A stretch of DNA of 64,000 nucleotides. Source: Tigriopus japonicus. Lineage: Eukaryota > Arthropoda > Copepoda > Harpacticoida > Harpacticidae. The notes below the pieces were generated by a model. The model made no database searches and was not told where the DNA came from. It was given only the letters and a program-made list of their open reading frames with translations. The position numbers and the translations under genes were made by a program. The stretch lies in assembly GCA_010645155.1 (NCBI GenBank), contig CM021323.1:11546695-11610694 (forward strand). The letters run 5' to 3'. This document shows positions 1 to 14,900 of this stretch, piece by piece (the first letter of the stretch is position 1; every line of letters starts with the position of its first letter).

Positions 1-1049
1 ATTACTAGAGCGGACGAAAATATTAAATTTTGAAAGCCAAATATTTAAATAATATTTAAGGAAAAAATATCAAAATATTATAAAAAATATTTAAATTACA
101 ATCAAATATTTAAAAAACATTTAAATTTGTGAGGATTTTGGAGCAATAACTTGATGTTTTTGAAATTTTTGATTAAAAAATCCAAATATTTGATGAAAAA
201 TTGGTAATGGCAGAAATATTAGTAAACAAATCTTCAGTGCTAAAAAATCATACCGGGCAATGAAAATTGGTTATTCTTGGCAGTTCTTACTTATACCCTA
301 CATTTAATTAATACCCTAAAGTTTCGTTGAATATTCAAACTAGAGTTTCCGTATTTTTTTCCTGTTAGAGTTACGGTTTTCTATTTAAAATTAAAATCCA
401 TTAATGTAATTTTGAGGCCAAGCAGACCAAGTATTTATTTCCCACGCATATTTTTCATTTTTACTTTGCCTATTCCCATCAAAAAAGAGTCATATAAGAT
501 TACAAAAATGGAAGATTTTCACAATGTAGTTTTTGGCAAGGTCAGATTTTTTGTCAAAATTTCAAAAGATTTGCTGAAATTGTGGAGATTCTTGGAATAT
601 TTCATTGAAAAAAGGAATTTTCCTTTAATTTTAGAGGAAAAGGCCCACATATTTAAAAACTGCTCAAAAACGCAAAATATTTTTTATTTAATTGAATATT
701 TTCGGTCGCTCTAGTTATTCCCCAGAATCAGGTAAAACTGCCTCTAGATGTTTCAGATCCAAGCGCGTAAGAAAGTTCGCCAAAAGAGCAAGAAAAAGCG
801 CAAGATTTTAATGACCTATGGGAAAGTGCAAGAAAAACCGCAGGATTCCAGATCCAAGCTTTCTGAAGTATTAAAACTACAATTACTGACCACTGTATTA
901 CCCAGACTGAGACGGTGGCTTCAAAATCATCATCTTTGCTCCCCTTTAAGGGAATATCTTATATTTTATAGGAGCTCTGGTTTATGTAACAAAGAGTTCC
1001 TTCACCAATTTTCAGCTCAATCAAACAGCGGAGTCAAAAGTTGTACACC

Positions 1050-1508
1050 TCGTACAAGAACCACTGAATTTCACTGGACTGGGAGGCTAACGAGAGGAAT
1101 CATGATTTCCACTAGGAACAATTCAATTATGTTCTTCTGGAAATGAGACCTTGCCTATCTTGATAAGAATGCGTATTTCAATTTTCAGCACAATCGAACG
1201 TCGGAAAAAAATATGCTCTCTCAAAGTTCAGTGCAAATCCTACCGACAATGAATAAACTAGCCCTTTTCTGGTAATTGTTTTACCACAAAAGGGCGAATT
1301 CATTCATTCTATGCTCTCTTCAGTACATAAGTTTGAGAAAGCATAACTTTTCACTCCGGCATTCGATTGAGCTGAAATTTGAAATGTCGTCTGCTGAAAA
1401 CAAGCCAGGTCTCGTTTGCAGAAGAACGCAAGTGAATTAATCCTTCTAAAAATCACAATTCTCCCCGTTAGCCTCCAACTCCAGTTTTCAGTGCTTCTTG
1501 CCTTGTAA
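1050..1508. repeat. Foldback (palindromic) repeat
   Basis: The segment 1050-1245 is an imperfect inverted copy of 1312-1508. Both carry matching blocks such as GGAGGCTAACG, GTTCTTCTG and TTTCAGC(A/T)CAATCGAA. At the centre (1249-1309) is a tighter palindrome built on GCCCTTTTCTGGTAA and TTACCACAAAAGGGC. One arm plus the central hairpin recurs at 30904-31041, so this is a dispersed family. No terminal duplication could be assigned. Confidence 0.65.
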
Positions 1509-1694
1509 CATCCGTAATCCGTAACCATGCTCGAAGAGAAAAAGGACTAGCACGAAACCTCGACACGAATTGAGGAGATGACATCAAGGGATTTTTCCGT
1601 TGCTCCGTTGAGGGAGAAAAGTAGTCTGAAACTACGAATAGCATGATATGAACAAGACCTCATACGACATGTACCCAAGGTTATTATTCTATTT

Positions 1695-1776
1695 GACTTA
1701 TGTATACCTTCCTTACATATGGTTATGAAATATACCTTAGGTTCCTACGCCACTAATCTAGGAACGCGATATCTCA
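1695..1776. repeat. Dispersed repeat, copy 1
   Basis: About 80 bp beginning GACTTATGTAT and containing CTTAGGTTCCTACG and CACGATATCTCA-like blocks. It is related at roughly three quarters identity to 52994-53080. The core CTAGGTTCCTA / TAGGAAC is itself partly palindromic. The parent family is unknown. Confidence 0.55.
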
Positions 1777-3720
1777 CACCTTTTAAATTCCGGCAAGCGG
1801 CGGCGGAAAATGAGCTCGTCCTACCTCTTGTTGCAAAATCTTCGTAGAACTGAACTTCAAAGATGCATAACTTTTGACTCCGTCGTTCGATTGAGGTAAA
1901 AATTGGTAGGCAAATTTCTTGTTCCATACACCACACAGCTCCTGTAAAATTTCAGATATTCTCTTGAATGGGAGCAAAGATGATGAATTTTGAAGCTACT
2001 ATCTCAGTCCAGCAGTAGCAAAGTCTATGGTTAGATCTGTATATAAAGCCTTTAGTTAGATCAAAAGCCAAAGAAAATTTGCTCCTTCAAGTTGTACCGA
2101 ATGGTCGGATGAGGTTTTAAATGCTACTGGAGCCAAAAATTGCAACGTTTAGCCATTGTTATTAAAACTAGTAACCTTTCGATTTTTTCGCTACAAACAG
2201 CAACTTTCGGCATTTTTTTCTCGATCACTGAAATTCTGCAAGATTTTGCTGAAAATAAATATTTTACACGTACTTTTTCAGGACCTCTTCAAAGTATTAA
2301 CGTTTTTTTGTAAATTCTAGAATATATGTGCAAAGCAAAACTTTCCTTTTAAAGAAGCTAAAGGTTAAAGAAAAGACAAGCTTAAGACTACAAACTTTCG
2401 CCCACAATTGAGACAACAATTTGGCCAAATTTGACATTTTAAATTATGCTACTTTTTTGCTTTACTACCTTCTGAAAAACAGAACTTTAATTAAGCTCTA
2501 GATATAACTTAAGTGTAAAGGGCGGGAAGTTATGTGAAAACATCAAGAAACATTTTTTTCACATTTTTGAGAGAAAAAATAGATCACTATTTTTTTTAGG
2601 AAATCACAGATTTTTGGCCTTTATGGGGCTATTTTCCCCCATATGATCGATAATGTGACGACAAATTATAGGTGTTTTATCACATATTTATTGGAGATAC
2701 TCTTATTTTTTCATTGAGGCACTTACTGCCTCGGCAAAAGTTGAAAAAGCGCTGTTTTTAAATGATCTGTCACTCTCTTTTAGAGGTTGTCTTTTTATAG
2801 TTTTCTTATTCAAAATATGAAACCTAAAACATGGATTGAATTATCATGGGTTAATCTTCTCGTCACCAGGGTGAGGAACTATTCTTGGTTCGAATTCAAC
2901 AAATTATTTAGCAGCACATACTACATTCACTTAAATTTTTCAAGTCAATCGTCAAAAGAAATTTAACTTTTCACAAAAATTGTGAATTCTACTTGTGCTA
3001 ACAGAGTGAGCAGCAAGTTTTTGTATATTTTGTATTAGAGGTCCTGTATATTCAACATAGCAGTGGAGAAAATGCAATAAATGAAAGATTACAAAATTGG
3101 CAGTTGCTTAGGAATTCTATCAGCCCTGACATGAATGATTGTTTGATGATGAATCTGTTTAAGTAAATCCTGTTTGTAATAAAAAAAGGGATTTGTAATG
3201 GTAAAATATAAGGTAGTATTTAGATATCTGTAAGTCACAAATTTCCCAACATTCAAAACATAACTTGCCACACAGACCATATAAAAAAGTACTTGTTCAG
3301 CCTAAATAACATACTATTTATGCACCTGTAAAGACAGGGAGTAATGGCCAAAATCTGTTGGAGGGAGTTTCATTTTATTGGCGATTTGAGGGCATCAGCC
3401 CAAGGGGTGTCAATTAAAATTAAATGAGTGATGTCGGATCTTTGCCACTACTCCATTCATTTGTGGGTGCGTATGGTATTTTGTTAACCAACTTATCCTT
3501 TTTGGGACTTCCGCTACTATTTTTCAACCCTTAAAATCAGTTCAAGCATGTGCATTCCTACTATCCAACTAGCACGCTTTGACTACTCCAGACTGGTTTT
3601 TTGTAAAGTAAAGCCTACCACGACTACTTCACTGGATCATTCCCCGTCAATGAGATGGGGGCTTTAGAGGTAAAAGTACTTGTGCGTTAGAGATGTATTT
3701 GGAAAGACATGATACATTCA

Positions 3721-3800
3721 TAGGGCAATAAAGTGATTGGTAGGGCATAAATATTATTTGTAGGGCAATAAAGAAAGTTGTAGGGAAATAACATTTTGGA
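3721..3800. repeat. 20-bp tandem repeat, four units
   Basis: Four units start at 3721, 3741, 3761 and 3781, each beginning TAGGG(C/A)A. The second half of each unit is more variable. Non-coding minisatellite. Confidence 0.8.
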
Positions 3801-6226
3801 CCTGACCACTTTGGGCTTGGAGGAATTCTCATAAAAGGAGAAGGCGGTCAATAAACATATTTTCCCGCCCACTACTTATAAGCGCCCCCCTGGTCCGTCC
3901 TTGACCAAAATTTCAAAGACGTATGAAAAACCTTTCATACATTTAAAGTAAATGATGAGGAAAATATAGAGGTTTTACATTTTGACTAACCAAGACCTGG
4001 AGGGTACCTCCACTAGAAGACGCTGGCAATAGAGAACACACCTCCAGAAAGCCCTTTCTGATCAATCTCAGCTGAGCAGGCCCCCATTGGCCCCGCTAGA
4101 TGTGTTATGCGCACCCGAGAAAGGCAGCTGGATCTCTACTCTGCGTGTCTGGTGGGGCCTTCAGAAACTGCGTCGCACTCGCTCGCCTTTTCTCATAGTA
4201 ACACATTTACTACAGTGTGCCTCCTTTGCGCACATATTTGTTTCATTAAGCTCTTTTTAGGCCTCAACAAATAGCGATCTTCTCACTCTTGTGGTACCTT
4301 TTGGGGAACATTCTCTTTGTAATTTGATATCATGGCCGTTCTATAACGACTTCTCCAACAAATTAGAGATGTGCCAAATTCTTCTCTTAAGGACTAATAA
4401 TGAAATGAATTGGGATTCTTTGTCACTTTCGTCTTTTTTAAGGAAAGGCACAGAATCGTTATAAACCCAACCCGTCCCGTCAATAACCCAGCCAAATTCC
4501 CATCCAGCCTGTCCAGACACTTCCAACTTATGTCATGGATGGCTAACATAGAGGATGTAAATGCAGCTGGTCTTTATTGATTGTAACGACCCAAAACAGA
4601 TCAATTACACAAACAATTTTCCTTTCCAACGACTTTTATCATCATTGCTTTACCACAATTCAATGCCTCTTCCATACTTTATTTCAGTACCTCCACCTAT
4701 CTCTTTTCGTCCATTCTATGAGACCCTTCCTATATATTTATAAAAAAAATAAATCCTTTCATTATCAGAAAATAACTTCTGCCATTCCTCTTCAGCCTAG
4801 AGTTCTAGGGAGAGAAATGTCACTCCCAAATCAAGGGTTTGCGTTATGTTTCCATTCAGCTGACAGCGCACTTTCCTGGCATGGCGCCAAATTCAAAATA
4901 ACCAAAAGACAGGCGCATATGCAATTGAAGTTCAGGGTTACCAAAATATAAAGGAACAAAAAACATTTTCCAAAACTTTTATGTATTTACTTGCAGATCT
5001 GATCAGGTACAAAGTTTTTGATATTCCAGAGATAAATGGATATGAGGTAAAGCACTAAAAATTACCCAATTTCATTATTTACATTTTACAACTTCAACAT
5101 AACTTTCTTTGTCTTTAGATTTGGTCAACCTGATTAAGGGTTCATCCTCTTACTGCATGTAAAATAACGTGCAATTGCTAAATATGGGTGGACTCATTTC
5201 ACCTTCTTTTTCAAGTCCACGTAATCTAATTCAGGATCTGATCTGGTTTGAGTGTTTGGAGGAGTATTGGGCTTCAATTAGTTGCCAAATAAATTATTCT
5301 TTCAATCCACAGCATCTACAAATTTGATTCAAAATCAACCAATTTCTGCTTGGGCTGTGAGGCCACTCTTCTTATTAGAACTCATTACGTTGATCCTGCC
5401 CAACTTTAGGCTAGTGAGGGGGGATCAAAACTGAAGGAAAGTGGCTGGCAGGGAGTGCCATTTCTCTCCTTAGAACTCTTCTTCAACCTATCCAACTTCA
5501 TTGCTTACCCACTTTTCTGTATTTGCAGATATGTTTGTGGCTTTTCCATTGCACAACTTTTATTTATTTTTCAGCCAATCTGGTCTCAGAATTCCAACCG
5601 ATATTTACCAACACAGTTGGTCGGATCATAGGTTCAAGCAGTCCAACAGTACAGCAGATTATTTATTTTCATTATTTTTTAAATGATGTACAAGGTACAT
5701 AAACTCTTCCTGGTCTGCCAAAATGTGCTCCATTTGAAGTAAGTTAAAGACCTACACAATTATTACTCAAAATGATGATCGTTTTTTAGCTTCCTATAAC
5801 TAAGACTAAAATTGCAGAGTTTCAGTAACTAAACTAAGCCTACGATTAGGATTAATACTAATACGATTGAACAATTTCTTGGTTATTATTAGGTAATTTA
5901 TAGATTCTTTGCTAAGTTCAATTAGTCTGAGGGACCTTTCAGATTTCGTGTCCACTGATAACATCCTCTGGTGAGCCGTCTTGAATACTGTATGTGAACT
6001 AGCGCACGCCGAGACTTTTTAGCCCTGCAACAACCGAAACTGAGTCAGTCAAATCGCTCTCATTCAGTAGACAAGGAAGCTAGCATAACAGAAAAGAAGA
6101 GCAGCGGAAGCGTCCCTGAGCTCAGCCAAACAAAGTCGCAAATTCGCAATTTCTGCTAAAATCAGACAGTGTCAAGGCTATTTTTGTGCTTGAACCCAAA
6201 CCTTGAAGTCACCACTTGGCATCAAC

Positions 6227-7434
<1,208 letters not shown>

Positions 7435-8193
7435 GAACATCTCACACCTGTGATAGAGACGGAATGATACGGAATCGTTAAGATATGCTTAAATCTCACC
7501 AACACTAAAAACACACACATAAACCACACCCCTTATCTTCAACCTCTTTCAATATAGTAACAACAACAACAACAACGTCTTGTTTGAATTCAAAGTTGGG
7601 CCAGAGAAATTTTGAAAGAATAAGAGAACTTTTCTCCCACAAGAGCTCAAAATCCGCCCCGTTAAAGATAAAAAACAACAAAAAACAATCGTCAAGTACA
7701 AAACACCATCTCGCTTTTGTTCATAGTAATTCATCCTTCCTTAAAAAATCATGCTCTTCATCTGTTTTCCTCCTCTATCCATTGTGTGTTCGCATAATTG
7801 TGTAGGGTAATTGAGCCTACGAGAGAATATTGTATCCGATTTCAATCCCTGTCAGAACTGCATTATCAGTATCAGTACATCATCCCCTGTCCCCATCTTG
7901 TCTATTATCTCGTGTAGAACGTTATCTGTGGATTACAAACCCACACACACTTCTATTAATAATATTCAACCAAATTGTGTGCGGGTGCAAGAGAAAAATC
8001 TCTTCTTATGAATGTCAACTAGATCTTTCATCCTTCAAAAAGATTTGAAAAAGTCCAAAAAATTTCTTTGTACAGACCCCCTCATCTTGAACTTTTCAAG
8101 CTATCTGTCTAGTTTCTATTTTCAATTGTCAGAATATCCAAACAAAAAACCCAAAAACATAGTTGTGAGCACGGATAATTGGTTTCGAACGAG

Positions 8194-8212
8194 AATAAAC
8201 ACCATTAATAAA
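8194..8212 (+). terminator. Tandem poly(A) signals of the LC3 gene
   Basis: Two AATAAA hexamers at 8194-8199 and 8207-8212 lie about 760 bp after the LC3 stop. They sit only about 70 bp before the stop codon of the convergent PINX1 gene at 8280. The 3' UTR between 7435 and 8193 holds a short CAA-type repeat near 7560 and no other feature. Confidence 0.6.
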
Positions 8213-8279
8213 TATTCTTCAAAAACTGTGTATTGAATTTTTGACAGCACCATAGTCAGGGGTACAAAAATAGCGTATT

Positions 8280-10541
8280 TTAGGCCTTTTTCTTCTTGGA
8301 AGCCTTCTTGGCCTTTGGTTCTTTTACAACCTTTGCCATAGCATAACCTCGAACTCGGGTCAAATTGGCCCCCTTGAATCCATCACTTAAACACTCTTTG
8401 AACTTTTCAACCACCTTAGGATCACTCAGAGCTTCCTTGAACTTTTTAACACCCTTGGCTCCTGAAGGAAACACTAACGGAGCTGGTTTAGCTACTGAAG
8501 GATTCTTGGAATCAGAGGATAAATCCACTTGCTCAAACACTATTTGAGGTTCCTCCTGAGTGTTGGCCTTGATTTTCTTGGATGGAATGGCGACTTCCGC
8601 AGTTAGGTTGGGGCTATCAACCTCTTGATGTTTTCGCTTTTTCTTCTTCGATTTCACGTTAGACGAATCTTCAACATTGGTGGATGCTTCTGATGGAAGC
8701 TCCGGAGCATTTTCCTGGGATTTTTTGTTCGTTTGTGTTTCCGTGGATTGTTCCTCAACATGGGATTGCGTATCTTTCTTCTTAGACTTCTTGGAAGAGG
8801 TAGTTGCGATTTCTGTGTCCGTTTTCGAAACTGTCTCGTCTTGTTGAACCTGCTTCTCTTCGTTTGTTAGGTTATCCTTCTTGGATTTTTTAGATTTCCT
8901 TTCTGAAGCGGGAGCTTCCACACATTTTTCAAATTTACTTTCGGTGTCTTCTTTCAAAACGTTCTCTTCATCTATAAGCTTTTCCTTCTTGGACTTCACA
9001 GATTTCTTTAAAATTTGAGTTTCCTCGTTTTCCTCCGATTGAAGTTCAGTTTCTTCTTTCAATTTCTCTTCTTCTTTTTCAATCACCTTCTCCTTCTTCT
9101 TGGACTTTTTCGATTTCTTTTCGGAAACTCGTGTTTCTGCTTCTTGGTCTTCTTCCTTGATCTCAATTTTGACGGCTTCTTCATTGACCTCAGTTTTGAT
9201 CGTCACCGGATCAGCATCACTTTTCGCTTTTTTATCTTTCTTCTTGGACTTCTTCTTCTCTGGCACTTCGTGGGTTACGTCTTCGTTAATTTCTACAACT
9301 TCTTCCTTGGGTGACTTATCAAGATCTGTCTCATCCTTGTCTGATTTTGATTTCTTCGCTTTCTTCCTCTTTTTGATCTCTGTGGTCTCCGTAATTTGGG
9401 TATCAATCTCAAGTTCCGTGACAACAGTTCCCTCCTTTTCTTCTGTGGTTTGCAGCAAGGATTCTCGTTTTGACTTGATTTTCTTGGACACGATTTTGTC
9501 ATCGGTTTCGTCCGTCTCGACGTTTTCCTTGGTCTCGGTCTTGACCTGAGTTCCATCGCGTTTGGCCTTCAAGGCTGCCATTTTCTCGGCAAAATACGCA
9601 TTCATGCTCCCTCTTTTAATGGTTACCAGGCCATGTTCTTTCTCCGTGACATCATCAGACTTTTCTTTATCAGTCCCATTATGCTGAAAGCCGATCATGG
9701 GCGTCATAGAAGAGTCTTCTTCGGCTTCATTCTCCTCATCAGAAACTTCCAAGGCCTTTTTCCGCTTCCGATCCACAGCTTGTGAGCCCAAAATACAGTC
9801 CAAATCCGTACTGGAATACCGGCTCAAATCCTTGCCTCTTGTGAATTTGTGATAGCTGAAACAACGGAATCAAGTGTTGAAACAGAGGCTACTTCTGAGA
9901 GACAGGAAAAGTTAAAAAAATAAGCAAAAGAGTTATTTAGCTATAAAAATTACGAAAAAGGGCCAAAGGATTTTTTTATGTGAAAAAATGGGGAAAAGAG
10001 ATAATAAATATTGGTTATGCTAAAATTTGGGGCAGAGAGGTTCTTTTTAAAGCTTAAAATGGCAAAAAGTGTTACTTTTCGTTCTTCAACTATGCAATTA
10101 ACTCCCTCACTTTTGATTTTAAATTAAGGTCGGATAACGTTTGAAAAAAGTTTTTTAGGCGTGAAAAAACGCCCCGTCAAAACATTTGAAAAAAAGGTTT
10201 TACGCTTTACTGATTAATCAATACGTACTGGACCCGTTTCTTGCGTGATTTCGATGTAGTCTCAAGAGACTTTTTCTCCTCGGTTGACTTCTCATTGATC
10301 TCAATGTTGACTTCAGCCTCATCTTGCGCACCGTGAGCCTCATTTAGTGCGGCTAAAACGGAGGAGAATTCGTCTTGATGAGCAATCCACGTGTCTTCAT
10401 GACCTTTGTACCCGATGCCTTTGGAATCATCCTTGTGCTTTAGGGTGATGATATCCACATTGCCTTGTCCACTGGCGCCCAATCCACGCCCCTTCTCCCA
10501 GCCCATTTTCTCCATGAGCTTCTGTCCGAACTTGGATTCAT
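8280..10541 (-). CDS. PINX1: PINX1-like nucleolar G-patch protein (5' end not found)
   Basis: Two exons are clear on the minus strand: 10541-10229 and 9855-8280. The donor after 10229 (GTACGT) and the acceptor before 9855 rebuild the family block RVHYHKFTRGKDLS, close to human RVHYMKFTKGKDLS. PINX1 binds TRF1 and telomerase and takes part in nucleolar rRNA processing. Visible: the G-patch (SKFGQKLMEKMGWEKGRGLG and following), the WIAHQDEF motif, STDLDCILG, and YFAEKMAALK. After these comes a very long Lys/Glu-rich tail of repeated KKSKKK-type blocks, which makes the protein about twice the length of human PINX1. The first coding exon (expected to encode a short basic N terminus) should lie upstream of the TTTCAG acceptor at 10542-10547, but I could not identify it between 10542 and 11957. 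The gene converges on LC3. Confidence 0.88.
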
Positions 10542-11957
10542 CTGAAATATTGGCACACACTTTGAAAATGGGTGCAAACCAATCCGTTTAGAACCCACAA
10601 CTAAATCAAAGTCAAAAGAGGAACTTCAACGGCAATAATTCATGGTACCAGGTGCATCGCAAGTTTTGGGAGCCATGCCCAGGTTATACTGTCAATCATT
10701 TGCAGCCAAAAGATTGCGGATATGGTTAACGAAACTAGGACACGAATGAACCAAGGGGATCATCAGCAACAAAGAAAGCGAGAAAATGAGGCCAAAATCG
10801 GGTTGCTTTTCAGTTCCAAATCCCTGGACACACCGAGTACTCACACGTGTGGCATGGAATGAATTCCGTGATGGAATACTTACTTGCCAGTTTGAGACAT
10901 CGACCCCCGTGTGTAGCATCAGCCAAAAAAAGGGCGATCGATTTTCAATTTGCTTGTTCGTCGAGATTCCTCAATGCTTTTCAAGACAAAAATTTGTGCA
11001 CAAATGCATAGAAACATGTCTCCACACACACCACGCCCACCCGCATGTTGGTTGGTCGTCAAGCATTGAAGATCTCCAAACAGACTCATCGACCGATCCG
11101 ATTGCATTTGGCTTAGTTTTGAGTGGGAGGATGAGGAGGCGTGTCAGTGACGTTTTGTACGAGCGAGAGTCAATACGGTCAATGTCACGCCCGATTCCAA
11201 TATGCATTTGTCTTTGGTTAGTGAGTGGTTTGATCGTCATCAGCCCCATTCCAAGTCATCAATCAGTATGACGATGATTCCCGATAATTAGCGGAGAACC
11301 GGATCAAACGAATTTGGAAGACAAGGTCGCATCCATTGCTCGGTGATGTTCCCTCGGGTTCGAATTTAGTTTGATCTCCTTCGTTTAGTGATACAGGTTG
11401 TCTCGAAAGTCCAGTCCGTTTGACCATTGCCATTGTGCTTGGACTTTCGGGAGCATCCATGGAACCCATTAGCTAGCTTTGTTCCACTGTTAGAAGATGA
11501 ACATGACCATCCAAAATATCTCGACATGTCGTGGACGTACGAGGACGGGAGATTTTGGATTGTCATGTTTTCAAATATCGAACTTCGGTTGTTTCACATT
11601 TAATGGGACGAGCTTTCTTTTATTAGAAAATATTCACAGAGGCCATTCAGAAGAAAATGGATGAGAAGGATATCAAGTACACAATGGATCTGAAGATCTA
11701 CAAGCATCTCATTAAATCACAAAACAAACCGATTCGAAAATTGCACATTCTCATTTTTCTCAATATGGAGTGTGTGTTGATGGAGGAAAGTTTCTGTCTG
11801 CCACTACTTTGTATGTTCATGATCATAAGGTCTGAACTGTCCTTGGCACCAATCCATCCGCCAACACGCTCTTAACCCCCCTATTCTTGAAAACTCATCA
11901 CTCTCTCTGTCTCTCTTACAACAAAAGGGAAAGGAAACACCTTGATTTTTTGCATAC
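10542..11957. other. Intergenic region, missing PINX1 first exon expected here
   Basis: The undetected first exon and promoter of PINX1 should be here, along with the 3' UTR of ZFR. I checked the minus strand for the expected basic start and DPRN-type motif and found no convincing match. The best splice-like site is GTAAGT on the minus strand near 10877, but the sequence before it does not resemble the family. No repeats were recognised. Confidence 0.4.
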
Positions 11958-14900
11958 TCAGCCCGAACTTGCTCCACTCTCGGCTTTTGCATCCTTGGTT
12001 GACCCTTCTCCGCCTCTTTCCACAGATGTGTTGCCCTCCCCAACTTTATTAGGAACCACCCCATCGTCCTCATGGCCAAGACCTGCCGCTTCTCCCCCCT
12101 CTTTCTTGTCCTTTTTCTCGCCGGATTCCTCATCACCTATCGTTTCTGCGGTCGAGGATTCCTCCAGACGACGCTTTCGAGTAAATCTCCGGGCACCCGA
12201 TTTGGGTGGAGGTAACGCCTCCATGCACAAAACCTTGTGCACCTGACGAAAGGCGATCAATCTGAGGGCATGTTGGGCACTAGAAGTGATATCCTCTCGT
12301 TGCTGTGGTGTTAAATTGGCGGCCGTATCTTGAGGTTCTCGCTCACAAGGATCAAGGAATCCGGGCGCGTCCGAGTAGAGAATCCCGGACGCCAAGGCTT
12401 CAAAGACGCGTCGAAATCCGTCGCCAGGGGAAAGAGGCCCACCCACGGAGGCCAAACACTTTTCCACTAATAGCTCAAGCGTGAACAGGTTGATGGGTTG
12501 CCAAGCTGGAACCTTGGAGAAGAGATGTCTGAGGACCCGAATGAGAGTGACGGCCGAATGGAGTTGAGCAGCGCGGGCTTGAAACCATTTGGCATGGCGA
12601 AGAGCGGCAAGAGCTTCTTTGCATACTTCCAAATCGAGAAGATCTTCGGGGTCAGGACCACTCGACGTAGCCTCTTCTCTGATCAATGGCGAGGTGAGGG
12701 TGACCTCTAAACTGGCCCTCTTTTTGCAGGTTTCCATTTCTTTCTTAGTTATCAAGGTAAAACCTGCTTTCTCGACGTTCTTCTCGAGCGTGTACTCGAT
12801 ATCAGAGGCGAGTTTGGCCATTTGTCCCGGCAACAAGTTGACCACTTTGTCCAAAAGCGACACGGTGGGCTTTTTTCCACATAAAACTACGATTCTTACT
12901 TGATGGTCGCCGTTTAAAATCAGGCCTTTGGCCAAAATGCCCACCCTCATGACACCTTTCAGATCTCGTCCCAAGTTTGGGTCCGATTTTTCCACTTTCG
13001 TCGTTTTGCCATCCGATTGACTCTCAGTCACAACCAATTCATCCGAGACCATCTTTAAAGCCTTTTCAGTTTGACTCACGAGACTCCGGATGAGTTCCAA
13101 ATCCGGTTCGTTGGGATAGATTTGCGAATGCTTGGCATTCACGTGGCGATCCTCAATGGTGTCGGGTCGTCTCAACATTGGCGGGAATCCAAACATATGA
13201 GGTCCAAAACGCGGTGGCATGGGACCGCTGCCTCGAGGACCAGGGAAACGTCCTCTATGCCAATCGTGGAAACCTCCATTCTCTTCCTCAAATCGGCGTC
13301 GCTCCTCCCAAAAGGCTCGTTCCTCCTCTTCCAACATCTTGAATTCTTCTTCGCGTCGTTTCCAGAACTCCTCACGAGCTTGGGATCGCTTGGCTCGTTC
13401 CTCGGCAATTTTCCGTTGTCGAAGAGACGGCTTAATATCGACGACCAAGTCCGGATTGACCTTCTTCTTGTATTGCAACCGATGTCGGCGACCTTTCATG
13501 TGCATCTCTTTGGCGTTGGGATCGTTGAACTTGCAGTCGCAAAGCTTGCAATTGAAACTGGTGATCTTGCCATCCTCACTCTTGATCTCTTCAATATAAT
13601 CATGACCGACGGGTTGTACATCCTTTTCATCGGGGAGTCGGGGAATAGTAACTTCGTTCTGCATCACCGATCCATTGCCCGTTTTATTGGCTTCAGGCTC
13701 GGTTTTGGCTTGATGAGCGCCTACGAAGGTGATTTTCGGAACGGGTACCGGTTTGGGAGCTGTAGTGGCGGCCAAATGCACGGTTTTGGCAGGCCCTGCA
13801 GTCGATGTAGCGGCAACGGATGTAGGCGCACTGACCGGAACACTTTCGCTTTCATTGGTCTTGGTCACCAGAACCGGGTCGACAGACGGAATGGGTTTAC
13901 CGAGTTTCGTGTGGAGTTTGACCACTTTTTGATGCTTGGAACCGCGAATGTGAGCGGCATAAGCATCTGATCCCGTGCAAGTCACGTCGCACAATTCGCA
14001 ACGCAACGCACTCCCACTGCGCGTAGATGGCCCGTGAGATCCAGTTTTCAAAGCCGCTTCTTTCTTTTTGTGCTTTTGACCTTCCAAATGCTCTTTGTAG
14101 GTCTGCGGTCCCGCACAGGAAATCTTGCACACCTCGCAGTAATGGAGCTGCTGCGGTTTAGGCGCCACGCGCGGTTTATAAGCTCTTTGATGGGTTAGCC
14201 CCGCCGGGGCTAACATGCGGGGAGGATGAGGCCCGGGCAGAGGACCGGCCGGAACTTGAGTCCGAATCCAATGGGGCGGTCCAACTTTAGCCACGGGCGG
14301 CGGGGGTTGAACGCCGGGCGGCATGGGCGCTAAACCCATAGCCGGCGGATTGGGTTGGCCCGTCAGATAAATATTAGCCTTGGGCTGATTAGGGGGACCG
14401 GCGGGCGGACCGGTCAATTGCGCAGGAGCCCCGTAAGTGTAAGAAGAGGTTGACGAACTTTGAGCGTAAGTGGTATAACTCGGACGGGGGGCATTGATGA
14501 CGGCCGGACGAGCTACCACACTCACGGTCGAGTTATTGCTGTACACGGGGCGGGCCTGGTAATGCGGGTCGGACACGGAATAAGACACGGTCACCCCCAC
14601 GTTGCTAGGATAAGGATGATTGTAAGTGGCCGTGGCTTGTTTGGTGGGGTCGTACACGGGCTGACCGGGACCGGGTGGCGGCGGATATTGTCCATAGGTG
14701 GCCGTCACCGGATAAGAAGCCGTCACAGTGGGCGGAGCGGCTACACTCGCCACGGGTGCGGCCGCATAACTAACCGTACTTTGATGGGGCGGTTGATAGG
14801 CCGAATAGGCCACCACGGCCGCGGCCGGGGCCGCACGATACGTGGGCGCCACCGAAGCCGCATTATAAGCCACGGCGCCCGGATTGGGCCCGGTAGGCGG

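Larger units (their letters stand above)
1..6226. other. AT-rich non-coding stretch with repeats
   Basis: No conserved protein is recognisable here. The open frames are short and look random. The stretch holds a foldback repeat (1050-1508), one member of a dispersed repeat (1695-1776) and a 20-bp tandem repeat (3721-3800), all listed separately. A GC-richer patch at about 4000-4210 stands out from its surroundings but gave no recognisable coding match on either strand. The last few hundred bases before 6227 are the likely promoter and 5' UTR of the LC3 gene. Confidence 0.6.

Noticed and set aside
13071..13970. A 299-codon plus-strand frame
   Set aside because: Shadow of the ZFR coding region on the other strand; no domain and no splice or start support.
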